Shown here in pieces: positions 22,492-34,500 of a stretch of 64,000 nt of DNA; the stretch's first letter is position 1, and each line of letters begins with the position of its first letter. The notes below the pieces were generated by a model. It was not told the DNA's origin. It worked only from the letters and a program-made list of their open reading frames with translations, and ran no database searches. The stretch comes from Schistosoma haematobium (taxonomy: Eukaryota > Platyhelminthes > Trematoda > Strigeidida > Schistosomatidae). Both the position numbers and the translations under genes were made by a program. The stretch is from contig NC_067199.1 in assembly GCF_000699445.3 (NCBI RefSeq), positions 28,790,402-28,854,401 on the forward strand, in the 5' to 3' direction.

Positions 22492-22699
22492 GCAGGACGT
22501 TTATATTTCGGTGCAAAGTATGAAGTCATCTTTAGTCTGAAATTTAATCCATCTCTTAGTACAACCATTGTGAAATATCCAATTCTAGTCGAAATTGTGT
22601 GCAAACCCTATGAACGTGGTAGTCCCGTAGTGAATAGCTGCGCAAAACAAAAGTTTTACAAGTTCAAATCTCATCTGCGTGTTCAACTTGACTACACTT
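22492..22699 (+). CDS. Gene A exon 7
   Basis: Acceptor tctcgtttcag, donor actt|gtgagt, phase 0 to 1 (residues 404-472). It begins A-G-R-L-Y-F-G-A-K-Y-E and holds strand-like patterns and two Cys (EIVCKP, NSCAKQ) that could pair. It follows the longest intron; phase fit argues that no exon was missed, or that a phase-neutral one was. Confidence 0.75.
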
Positions 22700-23415
22700 G
22701 TGAGTTTTATCGGTGTGTATTTTCCAAATTCATGTTATGATTATAAATCAACACTACCTACCAAGGAATGACTGTATTATGGGAGATAAGTTTACCCTGT
22801 ACGTCGGATACATTACCTTAAATGGAAAATGCTGTTAAAATTTCCGCTGTTGTGAAAAAGATTTCAATCTTTGCATTGCATCCGAGTTATCATACTGTCA
22901 TCAAGTATTCACACACACAAATACAACTTCACAACCTATCATAATTTACTGAATTTTTCTCATCCTACTGAAACCACAATCATTCTCAAAATGTGAGGTG
23001 CTTGTTAATTGATTTCAGAGAAAAGATGAGTTAGTCCTCATATACAGTTATCAATTATTTGGAGGCTTTCCATAATGATATTTCTTCTGATCATACAAAA
23101 CTGCTAGTAACGTACAATCGCAAACAAAAGATAAAAAGAAAAACACTAATCTTCTTGTTGAGAAGTATCAACTAAATATGTTTACACTGTAACTATATGC
23201 AATTCTCTTGCACTCCCCTATTAAAATGACCTCGAATTTCGTCAATCATAACCATAAGGAATATTTGTCATTGGTTACGTATCTACAGTCACATCACATT
23301 ACTGTGAAAGAATTCTCTATCATTTTATTGATTTTTGGGATAGTTAAAATAATTCTCAATGACTCTGTGATGTGTTATTCAACAACATTGTCTTGTATTG
23401 ACCTCTTGCATTCAG
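22700..23415. other. Gene A intron 7, nothing recognised
   Basis: AT-rich with no repeat or transposon protein seen. Confidence 0.4.
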
Positions 23416-23607
23416 ATCCTCCCAACTTACCTCATTACGTTGCAATGCGGAACCCTTTGGTACAGTTGCCCGACCGTCAAGCAAATACATTTCTAAATGT
23501 TGGTGATCTTTTGTTTTATTGTGCACGTGCGTTTAGTATAAAAGGTTCATTAGATTTGGTGAGACGATGTTTCAAGATTAGTAAATTGCCTGAAAGAATT
23601 TGGTTTG
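23416..23607 (+). CDS. Gene A exon 8
   Basis: Acceptor cttgcattcag, donor tttg|gtaagt, phase 1 to 1 (residues 473-536). Encodes a segment with Y-P-P-N-L-P-H-Y-V at its start and two Cys (FYCARAF, RRCFKI). Less sequon-rich and more basic than the earlier exons; probably a different domain leading into the Asp-box exon. Confidence 0.75.
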
Positions 23608-25867
23608 GTAAGTAATCATAGACAATCTGTTGTGTTTTATTATTCAACAGTGGATATTTGAAGTTTAAAACTACATAATTACGTCTGTTACCCCTAGTGT
23701 AGGAGCATAGGCCACCCACTAGCATTCTCCATCCAACTCTGTCCTGGACAACCCTTCCCAACACTATCTAATTCCTGTTCATTCTATTCATGTCTGCTTC
23801 GAACTCGCGACGTAGTGTGTTATTCCGCCTTCCTCTTTTCCTCTTGCTTTCAGGATTCCCAGTTGGCACTTGCCTCGTGATGCAGTCTGATGATTTCCTC
23901 AACGAATGTACTATCCACTTCCATCGTCTTTCCATAATTTCCTAATCAATTGAAAATTCGTGTTTTCTCTCCCGCAGTAAGCTGTTACTGATGGTATCCA
24001 GCCAACAGACATTGAGTATCTCTCGTAGGCAACTGTTTATAAATACTTCTACCTTTGTGATGATGGTTGTAGTAGTCCTCCACGTTTCAGCTCCGTACAA
24101 TAGAACTAACTGTATTGACATTTGTATCGAAGATTATGTCTTTGATATTGGTTGATAGTTGTTTTGAGTTGCATATGTTCTTAAATTGAAGGAATGTTAT
24201 CCTTGCTTTGCCAATCCTCACCTTTACATCTGCATCTGATACTCTTTGTTCATCGAAGATGCACCACAGGTTCGTGAATGTTTCCATCACCTCCAGGCCT
24301 TCTTTTCCTCAAGTGTGATTGTGTTGGTGTTCTCTGTGTTGTACTTGAGGATCTTAGTTTTTCTCTTGTGTATGTTAAAGCCTACTAATGCACAGGCTGC
24401 AGCAACACTGACTGTTTTCATCTGCATTTGTTGATGTGTATTTGATAGAAGGGTTAGGTCATGTGCGAAGCACATCCGTGCAACACTTTGCACTATAGTC
24501 TGTCTCATCACTTCTGTATGATATTGGCGATCTTCTCAGATACACCATAATGTCGCAGAAGTTTCCATAAAGTCCTTCTATCCACACTGTCATACGACTT
24601 CTCATAGTCAAGGAAGGTGATGTATGGTGGCGAGCTCCACTCAATTGATCGTTCAACAGTGATCCATAGCGAAGCGATTTGAGTTGTGCACGACCGATCC
24701 TTACGGAATCCAGTCTGTTGATCTCAAAGTTTGGTGTCTACTGAGTCTTTCATCCGTTTCAGCAACACACTGTTGATAGCTTTTAGTCACCCGAATCTCA
24801 AAGTCAATTGGATGTTTATTAAAGTTATCTTTTATGTCAATTACAAATAATTCCTTTCTCAATTTTATAAAACTACAGAAATCCCAATAACAAGTAAACA
24901 TATGTTTAAATCAATACTGAATATACTCCCAATGCAAACCTATTTCGTTCAACTGTAGTAAACAAGAACACCAGTCGGCAAACCAAATTCATTACAATAT
25001 AAAATTATAGAACATCCTAGTAAAATCTGAGAACCACACAATAAATACTTCATTTGCAAAATGACAATCAATCGTCTCATACTCGATTGTTCCTTCGTTC
25101 CCACCCTAATCATCCTCTTTTTCTGTCATCTGTTCTTCGATCTCAACACTCTACCACCAGGCATTTCAATTTCGACTGATGACATATACTACTTACATCT
25201 GTCGACTACAGTAGTCCACACCACAAAACTAAGATTTAGATTAATCGATAAGTATGATGATTTCTTCAGAATAATCAACCTTTTGATAATCATAGCTTAT
25301 TACTTTGTAACGGGGGAGTGTTCACTACCACCTCCGTTCGATTCTACTTATTGCCCTATTTTTACCACATTCATGATGTGCTAACCTACCTTAGTTAGTT
25401 GACACCACATTGTACATCAATAGAATAACAAGTATCAAAAATGATTATTCATGAATGTATCGACTCAACATCCGACTCAGTTTACAAGACTTAATGTATA
25501 AAACCAAACATTATCATAATGAAGGAAAACAAATGTTTTACATTAAAGGCCGACACCACAAGCTAATTATGGCAGAACTTGTACTTGGAAGGAGGATTTA
25601 TAATTCATTCTCTTCATATTTTACCATTAATTATACATGACTACTTGAACTGATATATACGGTCATAAGAGAATTTTTGTTCATGTAGCACAAATAAAGT
25701 ATTTTAATAAGTCATAACTACAAACGTTTAGTATTTTGAAACATCCATTGTACAGATTCATAAAATACATAGCTGCAAAGAACTTTGGCTCATCGAAAAT
25801 TTTGTTTAGGCTTATTCTGACAAAACAATGTCAGATATGTTTCGACTGATTTCTTTTCGATTCTCAG
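23608..25867. other. Gene A intron 8
   Basis: Starts 75 bases before an antisense RTE relic (23681-24780). From 24781 to 25867 nothing recognised apart from AT-rich sequence with short chance frames. Confidence 0.5.
23681..24780 (-). pseudogene. Decayed RTE copy, RT and 3' end
   Basis: The minus strand carries the family's C-terminus ([15 protein letters not shown], 23700-23764) and the RT piece with KTVSVAAACALVGFNIHKRKTK (24287-24511), plus YEK/DR-type motif remnants near 24600. Many frameshifts and stops, and it is clearly more diverged than the 3.3-kb copy. 5'-truncated near 24780. Confidence 0.75.
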
Positions 25868-26137
25868 ATGTCGGACCATCTGTTGAACAGATTATAGCGT
25901 ACACAAATCCACTTAGCATATTGTTCGGTTTGGGAGCAAATGGTGGAGGTGTAATGATGAGTAAGGATATGGGGAAAACATGGATTTCAATCAACCCATT
26001 CATGTATCAAAACACTTTAAATACGTCGACTGAAATCATTACAGCAAGTGTCATACCATGGATTTCATCAACTGGATCAATTGACAATACAGTGTCTGAG
26101 TCATTTTGCAAGATGCGAGTGGCTAATCAATGGAATG
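25868..26137 (+). CDS. Gene A exon 9 with Asp-box motif
   Basis: Acceptor tcgattctcag, donor aatg|gtaagt, phase 1 to 1 (residues 537-626). It carries SKDMGKTW, fitting the Asp-box pattern S-x-D-x-G-x-T-W found in sialidase/BNR and sortilin-type beta-propellers, preceded by GLGANGGGVMM. A single box is visible, so a complete propeller is not shown. Ends with a Cys (ESFCKM). Confidence 0.8.
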
Positions 26138-26325
26138 GTAAGTAATGTATATTAGTAACCAGATGCTCAAACGTGTTTTCTGTCATCCCACATGAAATTG
26201 TGCATCAAAACCTAAGAGTTTTCAGTATTTCTTCAAGGTTCATAGTCATGACAATTCCAACCGAACACATAGCTCTTGTGATATGCACTAGATAGCAATA
26301 ACAATATGTGTGATTTTTATTTAAA

Positions 26326-26628
26326 AATGAAGAATATTTGTGAGAACAATTGTTTTCAATAACTTCATCATCAGGCTCTATAGTTATAAGTCCATAATTA
26401 TAATAATTTTACAAAGGCCAAAAATAAGACAAGTATTAATGAATTTGACAATGTTATGTGTGCATCTGTTACGATATATATATATATATATACTTCAAAA
26501 TTGTATTATTTGCAGATCAGAAAGGTCATTCAATAAAGGTCAGGATGATTTGGAGTAAAGTGTTCAGTCACAATAAGTATAATAGTATTATAGCAAAAAT
26601 GAAAATGCAAAAAATTGTGTGAATAAAA
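26326..26628 (+). repeat. Left arm of ~300-bp inverted repeat (Penelope pseudo-LTR)
   Basis: Reverse complement of 27238-27543 with only a few mismatches, including an internal (TA)n at 26475-26490. The gccctttgta/gcctgatgatgaag region also occurs, diverged, at 53335-53600, so this is a dispersed repeat and not a chance palindrome. Confidence 0.85.
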
Positions 26629-26844
26629 CGCTTAGTAGGGGAATTTAATCTTGTCAATTGAGATAATGATAATAAGATTGTAGTGTGAATGTAATATGTA
26701 TTAAGGAGGGTGTTATCAAGGTAATTACGATAAAGGAATTGGGAATGATGGATGTGAAGATTAAGATAGAGATAACATAAAATAAGGAAAATAAATAAAT
26801 AAATAAAAATAAAGGAAGGGTGTAAGAGGTTTATAATATTCAGT

Positions 26845-27175
26845 CTAGATATTCGGTGATCCAGTCGTAGGCCTTCTGGAGTTGATCCCGATGGCTTCGG
26901 CTATGTAAAGCAGTCGTAATCTAGCTCTGCGAGGTAGATATTTTGGAACTTGATATAAAACAGGGAAATCTTCCTCTATTTTGATATGATGTTCACTATA
27001 TATCAAGTGAGAAAGAATGGTGCTGTTAATCGATTTGGTAACTCCTTTTCCCAACCAAGCTGGTACATGTTCACGAACACGCAAGGATAAAGCCCTATGA
27101 GTAAGGCCTACGTAACTAGCTCCACAGGAGCAGTTGAATTAGTATACACGCATGGAAGAGCCCATCTTCGGTAAC
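26845..27175 (-). pseudogene. Penelope GIY-YIG endonuclease fragment between inverted arms
   Basis: The minus-strand frame reads FNCSCGASYVGLTHRALSLR then VREHVPAWLGKGVTKS: paired Cys, GASYVG (GIY-YIG half), and the conserved Arg/His/W stretch of the Penelope endonuclease. An in-frame TAA before FNCSC breaks it from upstream coding (MRVY). The RT part is absent. Lies between two inverted pseudo-LTR arms. Confidence 0.75.
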
Positions 27176-27237
27176 CTATCCTTGATTAGTTGTGTGAGTA
27201 CTGGTATAGTTGAGAAGATTATGTGTAGCTTGGCGGC

Positions 27238-27543
27238 ATTTTATTCACACAATTTTTTGCATTTTCATTTTTGCTATAATACTATCATACTTATTGTGAC
27301 TGAACACTTTACTCCAAATCATCCTGACCTTTATTGAATGACCTTTCTGATCTGCAAATAATACAATTTTGAAGTATATATATATATATATATCGTAACA
27401 GATGCACACATAACATTGTCAAATTCATTAATACTTGTCTTATTTTTGGCCTTTGTAAAATTATTATAATTATGGACTTATAACTATAGAGCCTGATGAT
27501 GAAGTTATTGAAAACAATTGTTCTCTCAAGTATTCTTCATTTC
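27238..27543 (-). repeat. Right arm of ~300-bp inverted repeat (Penelope pseudo-LTR)
   Basis: Mirror of 26326-26628. High identity implies a recent origin or conversion between arms. Contains ctgatga followed ten bases later by gaaaa, the two invariant hammerhead boxes, though stem II is poor (see findings). Confidence 0.85.
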
Positions 27544-28116
27544 TGAATATTCTATGGGGATTTCTAAACTGCTGATTTTTACATCTCATGTAGTCGGTTT
27601 TTCCATGAGTACATAATTCGTCTTTCACACGGTTGTCGTTAAATAGTAACTTTATTAATTCCTAATAATGCATAGCTTAATTTTTGTAATTTAATGCTCA
27701 AATGAAGACGTCAACACTACATTCACATGATTTTATTGAGGTGCACACAGATAAACAAGAAAATTTTAATCTGAATTGGTTTATTTCTATTGATTGATCC
27801 CACCGTTTGCATACTTGTAAGATTTTACTCATTGTATACTGATTTGACTGCATTCTGATATCTAGTATTGTTTAAATACGATAGATTATTATAGGAATTA
27901 TTACAGCAGATAGCCGGATTTCTATGATATACGTGTTTGGTTATACCGTGGATACAACACGCATTCGCCAACACATCGTAGCTTGGTTATAGTTCTGTTA
28001 TTAACATTCGAAATATGTCTATCAAAAACGATACTTGGTTTGAAGTTTGAGAAGTGAGTTTATCAGTTGATTGACCACCGTTTGATCTTGTTTGTTTTTA
28101 CATACATCTCCTATAG

Positions 28117-28196
28117 TATGCATCAACGCAATTTATGCAAATGAACTTCTATTGGCAGACTGGACTAACACCTGTCCAAACATCAAGCCTTTATAA
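28117..28196 (+). CDS. Gene A terminal exon (tentative)
   Basis: Acceptor catctcctatag in the required phase 1. The frame V-C-I-N-A-I-Y-A-N-E-L-L continues for 26 residues (two Cys) to TAA at 28194-28196. AATAAA lies 142 bases downstream. A rival frame in the same stretch is longer (28135-28329) but has the wrong phase. The call rests on phase, stop and poly(A) signal only. Confidence 0.5.
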
Positions 28197-28337
28197 CCGA
28201 TCAATCACTTTCAGTTGGAATACAAACTTTGTTCAAATATTTGTGCCTTTTCAATGTGTCCATTTTATGTTGTGTGCAGTAATAGAACATTTAGTTAATT
28301 TTCTATTATATTACTTATCCTACAATTAACCGTTTCA

Positions 28338-28343
28338 AATAAA
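28338..28343 (+). promoter_or_regulatory. Candidate polyadenylation signal of gene A
   Basis: AATAAA in tttcaaataaagtac, ~142 bases after the proposed stop codon. The motif is common in AT-rich DNA, so position is the main support. Confidence 0.4.
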
Positions 28344-31189
28344 GTACATATTAATCACATTTGCATTATATTCTGACCTAATGAAGAGTGGCTTAAGTAG
28401 GAATTCAGCAGACTGTTGGTTGTTATCTAACTATTTTCTAGTGTAAGAACAGGATTTTTGTAAATTACAGCTTCAGTAATATCTCGAAGTTTAGTTTCAA
28501 GAAGTTTGTTAATTTATTTGATAATTATACCATAGCTGGTGACCATTGAGCTATGACCCTTATTTTAGTGAAGGATAAATTAAATTTTCAACACATACTT
28601 GAGTCATCTGATGCAACTTGAATATAGTCAGTAGAATTTGCATACTAGTATTTAAAGAAATAAAACATAAGAATAAAATTAAAGACCTTTCTCTAGGCTA
28701 AATCCTTCCTCACACAGATTGATAAAGTAAAAGGAAGTCAGATATTTCGTTACTACATATCAATCTGTTTTCCAACTGGTATAGCTATACACAAAAAGAA
28801 ATTAGTGTACGTAACTTGGATTAGTATTTATCAAAGATCACATCCATTTTAAACAAGTTGTATGATTGCTCTGCGCCCTCTAACTTGGACAAACCACTAG
28901 AAATTTATTCCACCAGACTCTTGTATTTTATTTGCAACACTATTTACTAACGCTCCATAAACACTATTCAGTGTGACAAACTACATTCTATAGTAGAACT
29001 ACCGATTACAAAAAGTATTATAGTCTATATTTGCAGTTCTTCCTTGGATCTAAGCTCACTCGGTTATTCGCGAGGTGTTTAACTTCCGTTGTATTAACTG
29101 ATGACATTGTGCATGAACATTATCCTTGTTTAACATGGTTACTCTCGGCAACATGATATTTTCACTGCTACATTCTTCATTTGACCGATGAAAGAACCTC
29201 GATTTATTTCATGGTGAAAATACTGCTACTGTATATTGCGCCCAACATGATCTCTAAAGTTTTGCAACTACCCAATGTTGTAGTTGTTACATCTGTGCAC
29301 ACTATATTGAAGCGTTCATAACAAAGTCGTTGCTTCAATCAGTGTTCACGAGGAACTGACTCACTAAAGAATTTAAATTTAATACCTTGTGCAATATGTT
29401 TTGCTTTATAGGCAGTTAAATTGCAAGGCTAATCTTTTAAAATATGCTTTTATCTCTATCCAAGTAACTGATATTTATATAACATATCTATCTGATGCAT
29501 CAGGCTATCTGCCAAAAATTACTTTATTGGTAGCCACTATTGACAGAAAACTGTGATAAATTATGTTGCAAGTATCAAACTAAAATGTAGTACCTAATAG
29601 ATTACTTCCTGGCACAGAATAAACTATCGACAAGTTTTACAAAACCAAAACACCCGGTACACCAAAATTAAAGTAAATCGTAAAATGACTATTACAGAAG
29701 TATTTTAATTCACATCATGCACTAAATAACTTTTAGAACTCCTAGCATAGTTACACTGTCAAGATATTCTTTCTACTGATAATGTAACAACTTACATTCA
29801 GATCAATAAAAACAATCCAAATGAAATGGATTACATACGTTATTCGTTTTGAGATTTCAGTTGTCCAATCCACTTCACAACTCTCTATGACTACATGCTG
29901 ATAATTTAGCTGAGATTTATCTCGGTTTTTTGAATTAAGGTCTTTTGCCGTTGATATTTGAAGTTTATTTTTGCAAATGTTTTGCTAGTTCAGTATGGAA
30001 TTATTAAAAGTGTATGGTATAGTTTCTTTATAAGTCACGTTTTTTGTACTAATGTTGACTTAAATCTATATTCAGAATAAGGTTATAAGCCGTTCACTAA
30101 GTAAGTAGTAGTCTAATTTTATTCATCTTTAGTTATTGTGTTGAACGCTTGATAACTAGTAATCCTCAGGTTTTGTTCATCTATGGTTGCTTTTTATTTG
30201 GTTTGTCTCTTTGATTCGCTTGAAATACAATAAACTTCAACGCTATCCATCTTTACTTCTGGTTTTAAATCATGGACAATATTTAAAGCGAATGTGTTCA
30301 AGTCATCTATGGATACTATCGTATTTCGGTTAGGTGTATCTACTATGAGATTATTTATTATGATAAGATTTATTTAATATTCCGCATTGAAACATACAAT
30401 TAAATCAGCTTTCTAGATTCCTGTGGTGATGATGAACTGGATACTACGTTTTATTGAGTTGAAAGTTGAAGTGTAGATTTGTATGATTATCAATGGTTTT
30501 CCTTCATATTCTCCCTATTCTTAAAATCCAGACCTTGCAATTTTCAGAACAAACGACATGATATGACAACTACTTTCTTCGTCAACCTTAGTGTTACAAG
30601 AAATGTGCACCAACATATCCTCAGAGAATGCGAATTTCCAAATAACTCTTTAATCCACTAGAACCATGACGGTCGAGTGACGAATCAATCTTCGCTGCAT
30701 ACTCCCATGATCTCTAAACCATTCCAGAACTTCAGATCATTTCAGAATGAAAACAAAATAAAATGAAATGAGTATCATCGATCTTCCTATGCTTCGATAT
30801 TTTAAAGAGAATATAGTAGCACATTAATAACAATTGACTGACTAATAGGTCAGTTTTTGTCCGTTTCTTAATACTCATTTAGTACAATAAAAATTATTAC
30901 ATGAAAGATGCTATCGAAAATGTGATAACAGCAATACATCGCATCCCGTATAGAAACAATTAGCCGGAAGGTTTCTACGACAAAAATGTTATTAGGAAAC
31001 TGTATAACATTAATTCATAAGTGTTGTGTCCCGATAAGAATAATGAGTGATAATTTTTTGGATCTATTTGTGGACCAATACTATACGTATATTTTCATCG
31101 TATAATTGTTAAATAACTAAACTATTCGTATTCATGTCTCTCTTATCATTAGCTTTATTTTAACCCATGACTTGTTATTATACGATGTT
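28344..31189. other. Intergenic AT-rich stretch
   Basis: No coding exon, RNA gene or transposon protein recognised on either strand in 2.8 kb. Confidence 0.4.
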
Positions 31190-31490
31190 CTATTCTTGAA
31201 TTATTCCCTGTCTATTAACCACCACCTCCCACGTTCACAGCCACATTTGGCCAAATTTTGTACAAATGTTATTTTGTATTTTGTCGTACGTTGTGGTCTG
31301 CTTGTTTGGTATATAAGCCGAGTATGTTTAAAATACAGTGATTCATATCACAGAGGCTCGTATTGGTGTTCTGAACTTAACTGGTTGGGCTAGGTGGTAA
31401 GCAGGACCAATCAGAACTCTAGGGTACTCATACATGTTTTACGCGTCATTGATCCGATCGATAAGTCACTGCTCTCTAATAGGCGGTCAC
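31190..31490 (+). mobile_element. LTR-like or promoter-bearing repeat, uncertain
   Basis: More GC-rich than its surroundings, with a TATA-like atataagcc at 31311, a ccaccacctcccacg block upstream and a gggctaggtggtaagc block downstream; ends aataggcggtcaca. Composition and a TATA box suggest a solo LTR of a gypsy-type element, but no target-site duplication was found and no second copy is present in the window. Confidence 0.3.
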
Positions 31491-33589
31491 AAGATATAAC
31501 AATAAGAAAATATTAAACCCTACTCTTACTTCCAGTAGAAATAAGGTTGATAAGCTACTAACAGCTTAACTAATATGAAGGTATCTGAAGTAAACAACTT
31601 AGGAATATACACTTGCTACATATTGAGAATCTAAGTATAGAACAGATTTCTAAATTCGGTCACATCACTACTAACTTTGGTCAATGAATAGTGATTGTTG
31701 ATTGTGAAACTCATATCTAACAAAATTCCTAAAATTAGTGAACGAAGACTTGATATAAAATGTATATTAAAGGTATAACCGTAGTTTATGTTACATACAA
31801 CATGTAGCACCTGCTTATAGAAATATAATTAGACACGTATTACCAGTGGAAACTCATCCATAATTATAGAAAGCATAGTAAAATATGATACTATGAATTT
31901 CTGACCTGTATCTCCCTATTCTTCTTTAACCCAAATGATCATTACGCAACCTCCTTTATTATTTGAAATATTGGATCATTACATGAAACAATGAATTTTA
32001 TTTGGTAAAGAAGATGTATTCCTATTTATCAAGCAGACACAGAGATGAATGTCTCACTCCGAATTCATCGAAGTTTTAATTCTAATCTCAGTAAGAAGGT
32101 GTTCGAGTAAATCATACATGAAGCTCAACATCTGATTGAACTTATAATAAAAGTGCACAGAATGAAATTATCCACTAGCCGTTATCTCATTGTAATGAAG
32201 GATCTATGATGGCTGTTTGTAATTAGTGGATGTGTTAATCAGTCAATAATTAGATATTCTCCGAACATGTTTCCAGGTAATACTGATATTCCAATGACGA
32301 GATAAGCTTGTTCATTCAAATGATTTTGATTTTTGACAAATTCTTAGAAACAGACTAAATTGTTTAATGACATTCATTTATGTAATTAATTCATAAAACT
32401 ATTAATTAGTTAAGGATAAGCAGAAATAATAAGAAATATTTGTCTTCAATGAACATTGAGAAGTGATGCCTGATAGGCGGAAACTATTAACTAAGAAACT
32501 AAATTGTCAAGATAATTATAACTGTTATTCTGAATTAGGTTAATTATAATATGCGAGTTGACATTCAACTTTATCTGACTGTTGTAGTCAAATAATGGCA
32601 AGCCAGATAGATGTGTTATCAGGGAAAATATAAATAAAATCCAAATGTCTAATTCAATATTCCACTGAATGTACTAATAAATGAGAATTTGATTACATGT
32701 GTTTTTCCATTGCAATAATAATTTTAATAATCATTATTATTACATAGTGCAGACGGACACACTTTAGTCTACACTATACTTTCCTATCAATTTCGGAAAC
32801 TTTTATGCAAACCAAACACTCCAATGAGCTACTGATCAGTCCATCAGTGGAGAAACATGGATCTATTCGAAATATGTTGTATACACATATACTCATTAAA
32901 TTCAGATGTCAGAAATATTCGAGTGATAAACACCTAGGCATAGATGGGCACGGTTGCTAGCATGTATTACATGCAATCATAGAATGAGCAGACATGTAGA
33001 GTCATTTCAAAATTACACATAGAGGTAAAAGTTTCCGTTCGCAATTTCACGTTACATGCACATATAGAACGCACAATCCCAGCACCACACACTCCATAAA
33101 AAATATGTATATATGTGTATATGCAATCACCCCAGTTCATAGCCTAGCAGCTTTTTCCACTGAATGAATATCAAGTACTCAAATTAGTATTTTAATTAAT
33201 GGTCGGACTTTTCTTCCTCTATCCAATATACTCCCACATAAAGTGTGCTGTTTATGAAAGACTAGAACATATTACATTAGTCAATGACACAATATGTAAT
33301 ATAAAACAAAACTAATTATCAAAAATCCAAACTCTCGGTGTTTAGAAAAGTGTTAAAAGTTCACTCATGCACTTTCATGAGAAAATACGGATTATATTCT
33401 CAAATTGATTCAGATATTGATCATTTGAGCAAGGTTTTATTTAATATTTTCAGTGACCATGAAAACCATCAGATAAGGCGTTTGTATACCAACCAAATTA
33501 TGATAAAATGAAGAGTAAATTTAGTGAGATAATTATTTTCTTTTATTGTGAAGTGTCTGATGCTACTACAATGCGTAATGCAAAGAACT
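31491..33589. other. Intergenic AT-rich stretch
   Basis: Nothing recognised apart from short poly-A/T runs and a (TA)-rich patch near 33105. Confidence 0.4.
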
Positions 33590-34031
33590 TACCTCCATTC
33601 AGCTTAGCAAAATGATTTTCAGTTAGGGGTTATGGATACTGATGAGTTTCTAGGGCTTTATTTAGCCCAGTTGAGTAATCGGCACATAAACGGACGCTAC
33701 CATTAGTCTTCTTTACTATTACTATCTCTGCAGCCTATTACGAGTTCACCAGTTCAATGACACCCAATTTATGAAGTCGTTCTACCTGTTGTTCAACCAC
33801 TGGGTGGGCAGCATATGGTAAAGTTCACTTAGGTCGAAACACTGGCTTCGATATTTGTCGAAGGGTAAGAGCAGCTTTAAATTTAGCATATTCTTTAAGA
33901 CCCTCACGAAACACTATTTTATGTCGTTTTACTAATCTTCCGTTGAGTGTTTCTCCTCCACTTTTGGCATAATGGCGTTGTTGCAGATGGAGTTTATGTG
34001 ACGATCTGTTAATGTCAGCCTTTCTATTCAA
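33590..34031 (-). pseudogene. Gypsy reverse transcriptase N-terminal fragment
   Basis: The frame from 34031 includes GLKEYAKFKAALTLRQISKP and FRPK. Further minus-strand translation across stops gives a PYAAHPVVEQQV-type and KTNGSVRLCADYS-type region around 33830-33690, the fingers region of gypsy RT. Truncated before the catalytic YxDD. Confidence 0.7.
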
Positions 34032-34329
34032 TCAAGCCCAAATATGTCGAGTGATGGACGTTCTGTCAAAAATATTACTCCCTATTCCGTGACTTCACAA
34101 TGTATCTCACCAGCAATGTTTAGTATTTCCCCGGACGCACTACGTGCTGGTTGATGAGTTGAATATAATCGCGGTCTTCCGATTTTCTCCCACATTCTTC
34201 TGCTTATAAGTGGTATATCGGAAGCCGTGTCTAACTGCAGGCGGGAATCATACCGATTGATCTTGAGAGAAACATGCTTTCCACGGTTTTGGGAGAGTTA
34301 CCATTACTTTGGCCGTTCATGGCTTGAAC

Positions 34330-34500
34330 CTTTTAGAATACACGTTCGATTGACGTTGTTTCCGGGTTTTTAAATTACTTTCTTTGTGCTTTTTTCTGGA
34401 ACATTTAGCACAACGATGATTCTTAAACGAACACAGCGTTCTGAAATGCCCTGGTTTGTCGCTGTCATTACGATAATTCTGCGTGCTAGAACCTTGTAAG
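34330..34500 (-). pseudogene. Gypsy Gag zinc-knuckle region
   Basis: The minus strand reads KPGHFRTLCSFKNHRCAKCS then a Lys-rich tail. This matches the second half of the paired CCHC-type knuckles of the sister copy (CPFKKHKYQACNRREHKEG at ~60245-60300). The first knuckle has lost cysteines. It binds nucleic acid in the intact Gag. Confidence 0.6.

Larger units (their letters stand above)
26138..28116. other. Gene A intron 9
   Basis: Dominated by the Penelope inverted-repeat structure (26326-27543). 27544-28116 shows nothing recognised. Confidence 0.5.
3013..28343 (+). other. Gene A: 3' part of a multi-exon gene for a secreted or surface beta-rich protein
   Basis: Ten exons were assembled from AG/GT splice sites and open frame: 3013-3278, 8295-8349, 9661-9822, 12659-12953, 14192-14432, 16808-16997, 22492-22699, 23416-23607, 25868-26137, 28117-28196. 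All nine junctions keep reading phase, giving 652 codons and a stop. The product has many N-x-S/T sequons, scattered cysteines, alternating hydrophobic beta-strand patterns and an Asp-box motif (SKDMGKTW) near the C-terminus. These suggest an extracellular multi-domain protein; no transmembrane segment is obvious. The first visible exon starts in phase 0, so the 5' end lies outside the window. Introns run from 0.7 to 5.5 kb and are full of retroelements, mostly antisense. I do not recognise the family. Alternatives: the terminal exon may be wrong and the gene may run further. Confidence 0.75.

Noticed and set aside
23208..23415. Upstream half of the 135-codon frame containing gene A exon 8
   Set aside because: Intron sequence that happens to be open. 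The acceptor cttgcattcag at 23415 marks the true exon start and fits the phase of exon 7.
31172..31393. 73-codon plus-strand frame
   Set aside because: Falls within the LTR-like, TATA-bearing repeat block and has no splice sites or protein-like domain pattern.
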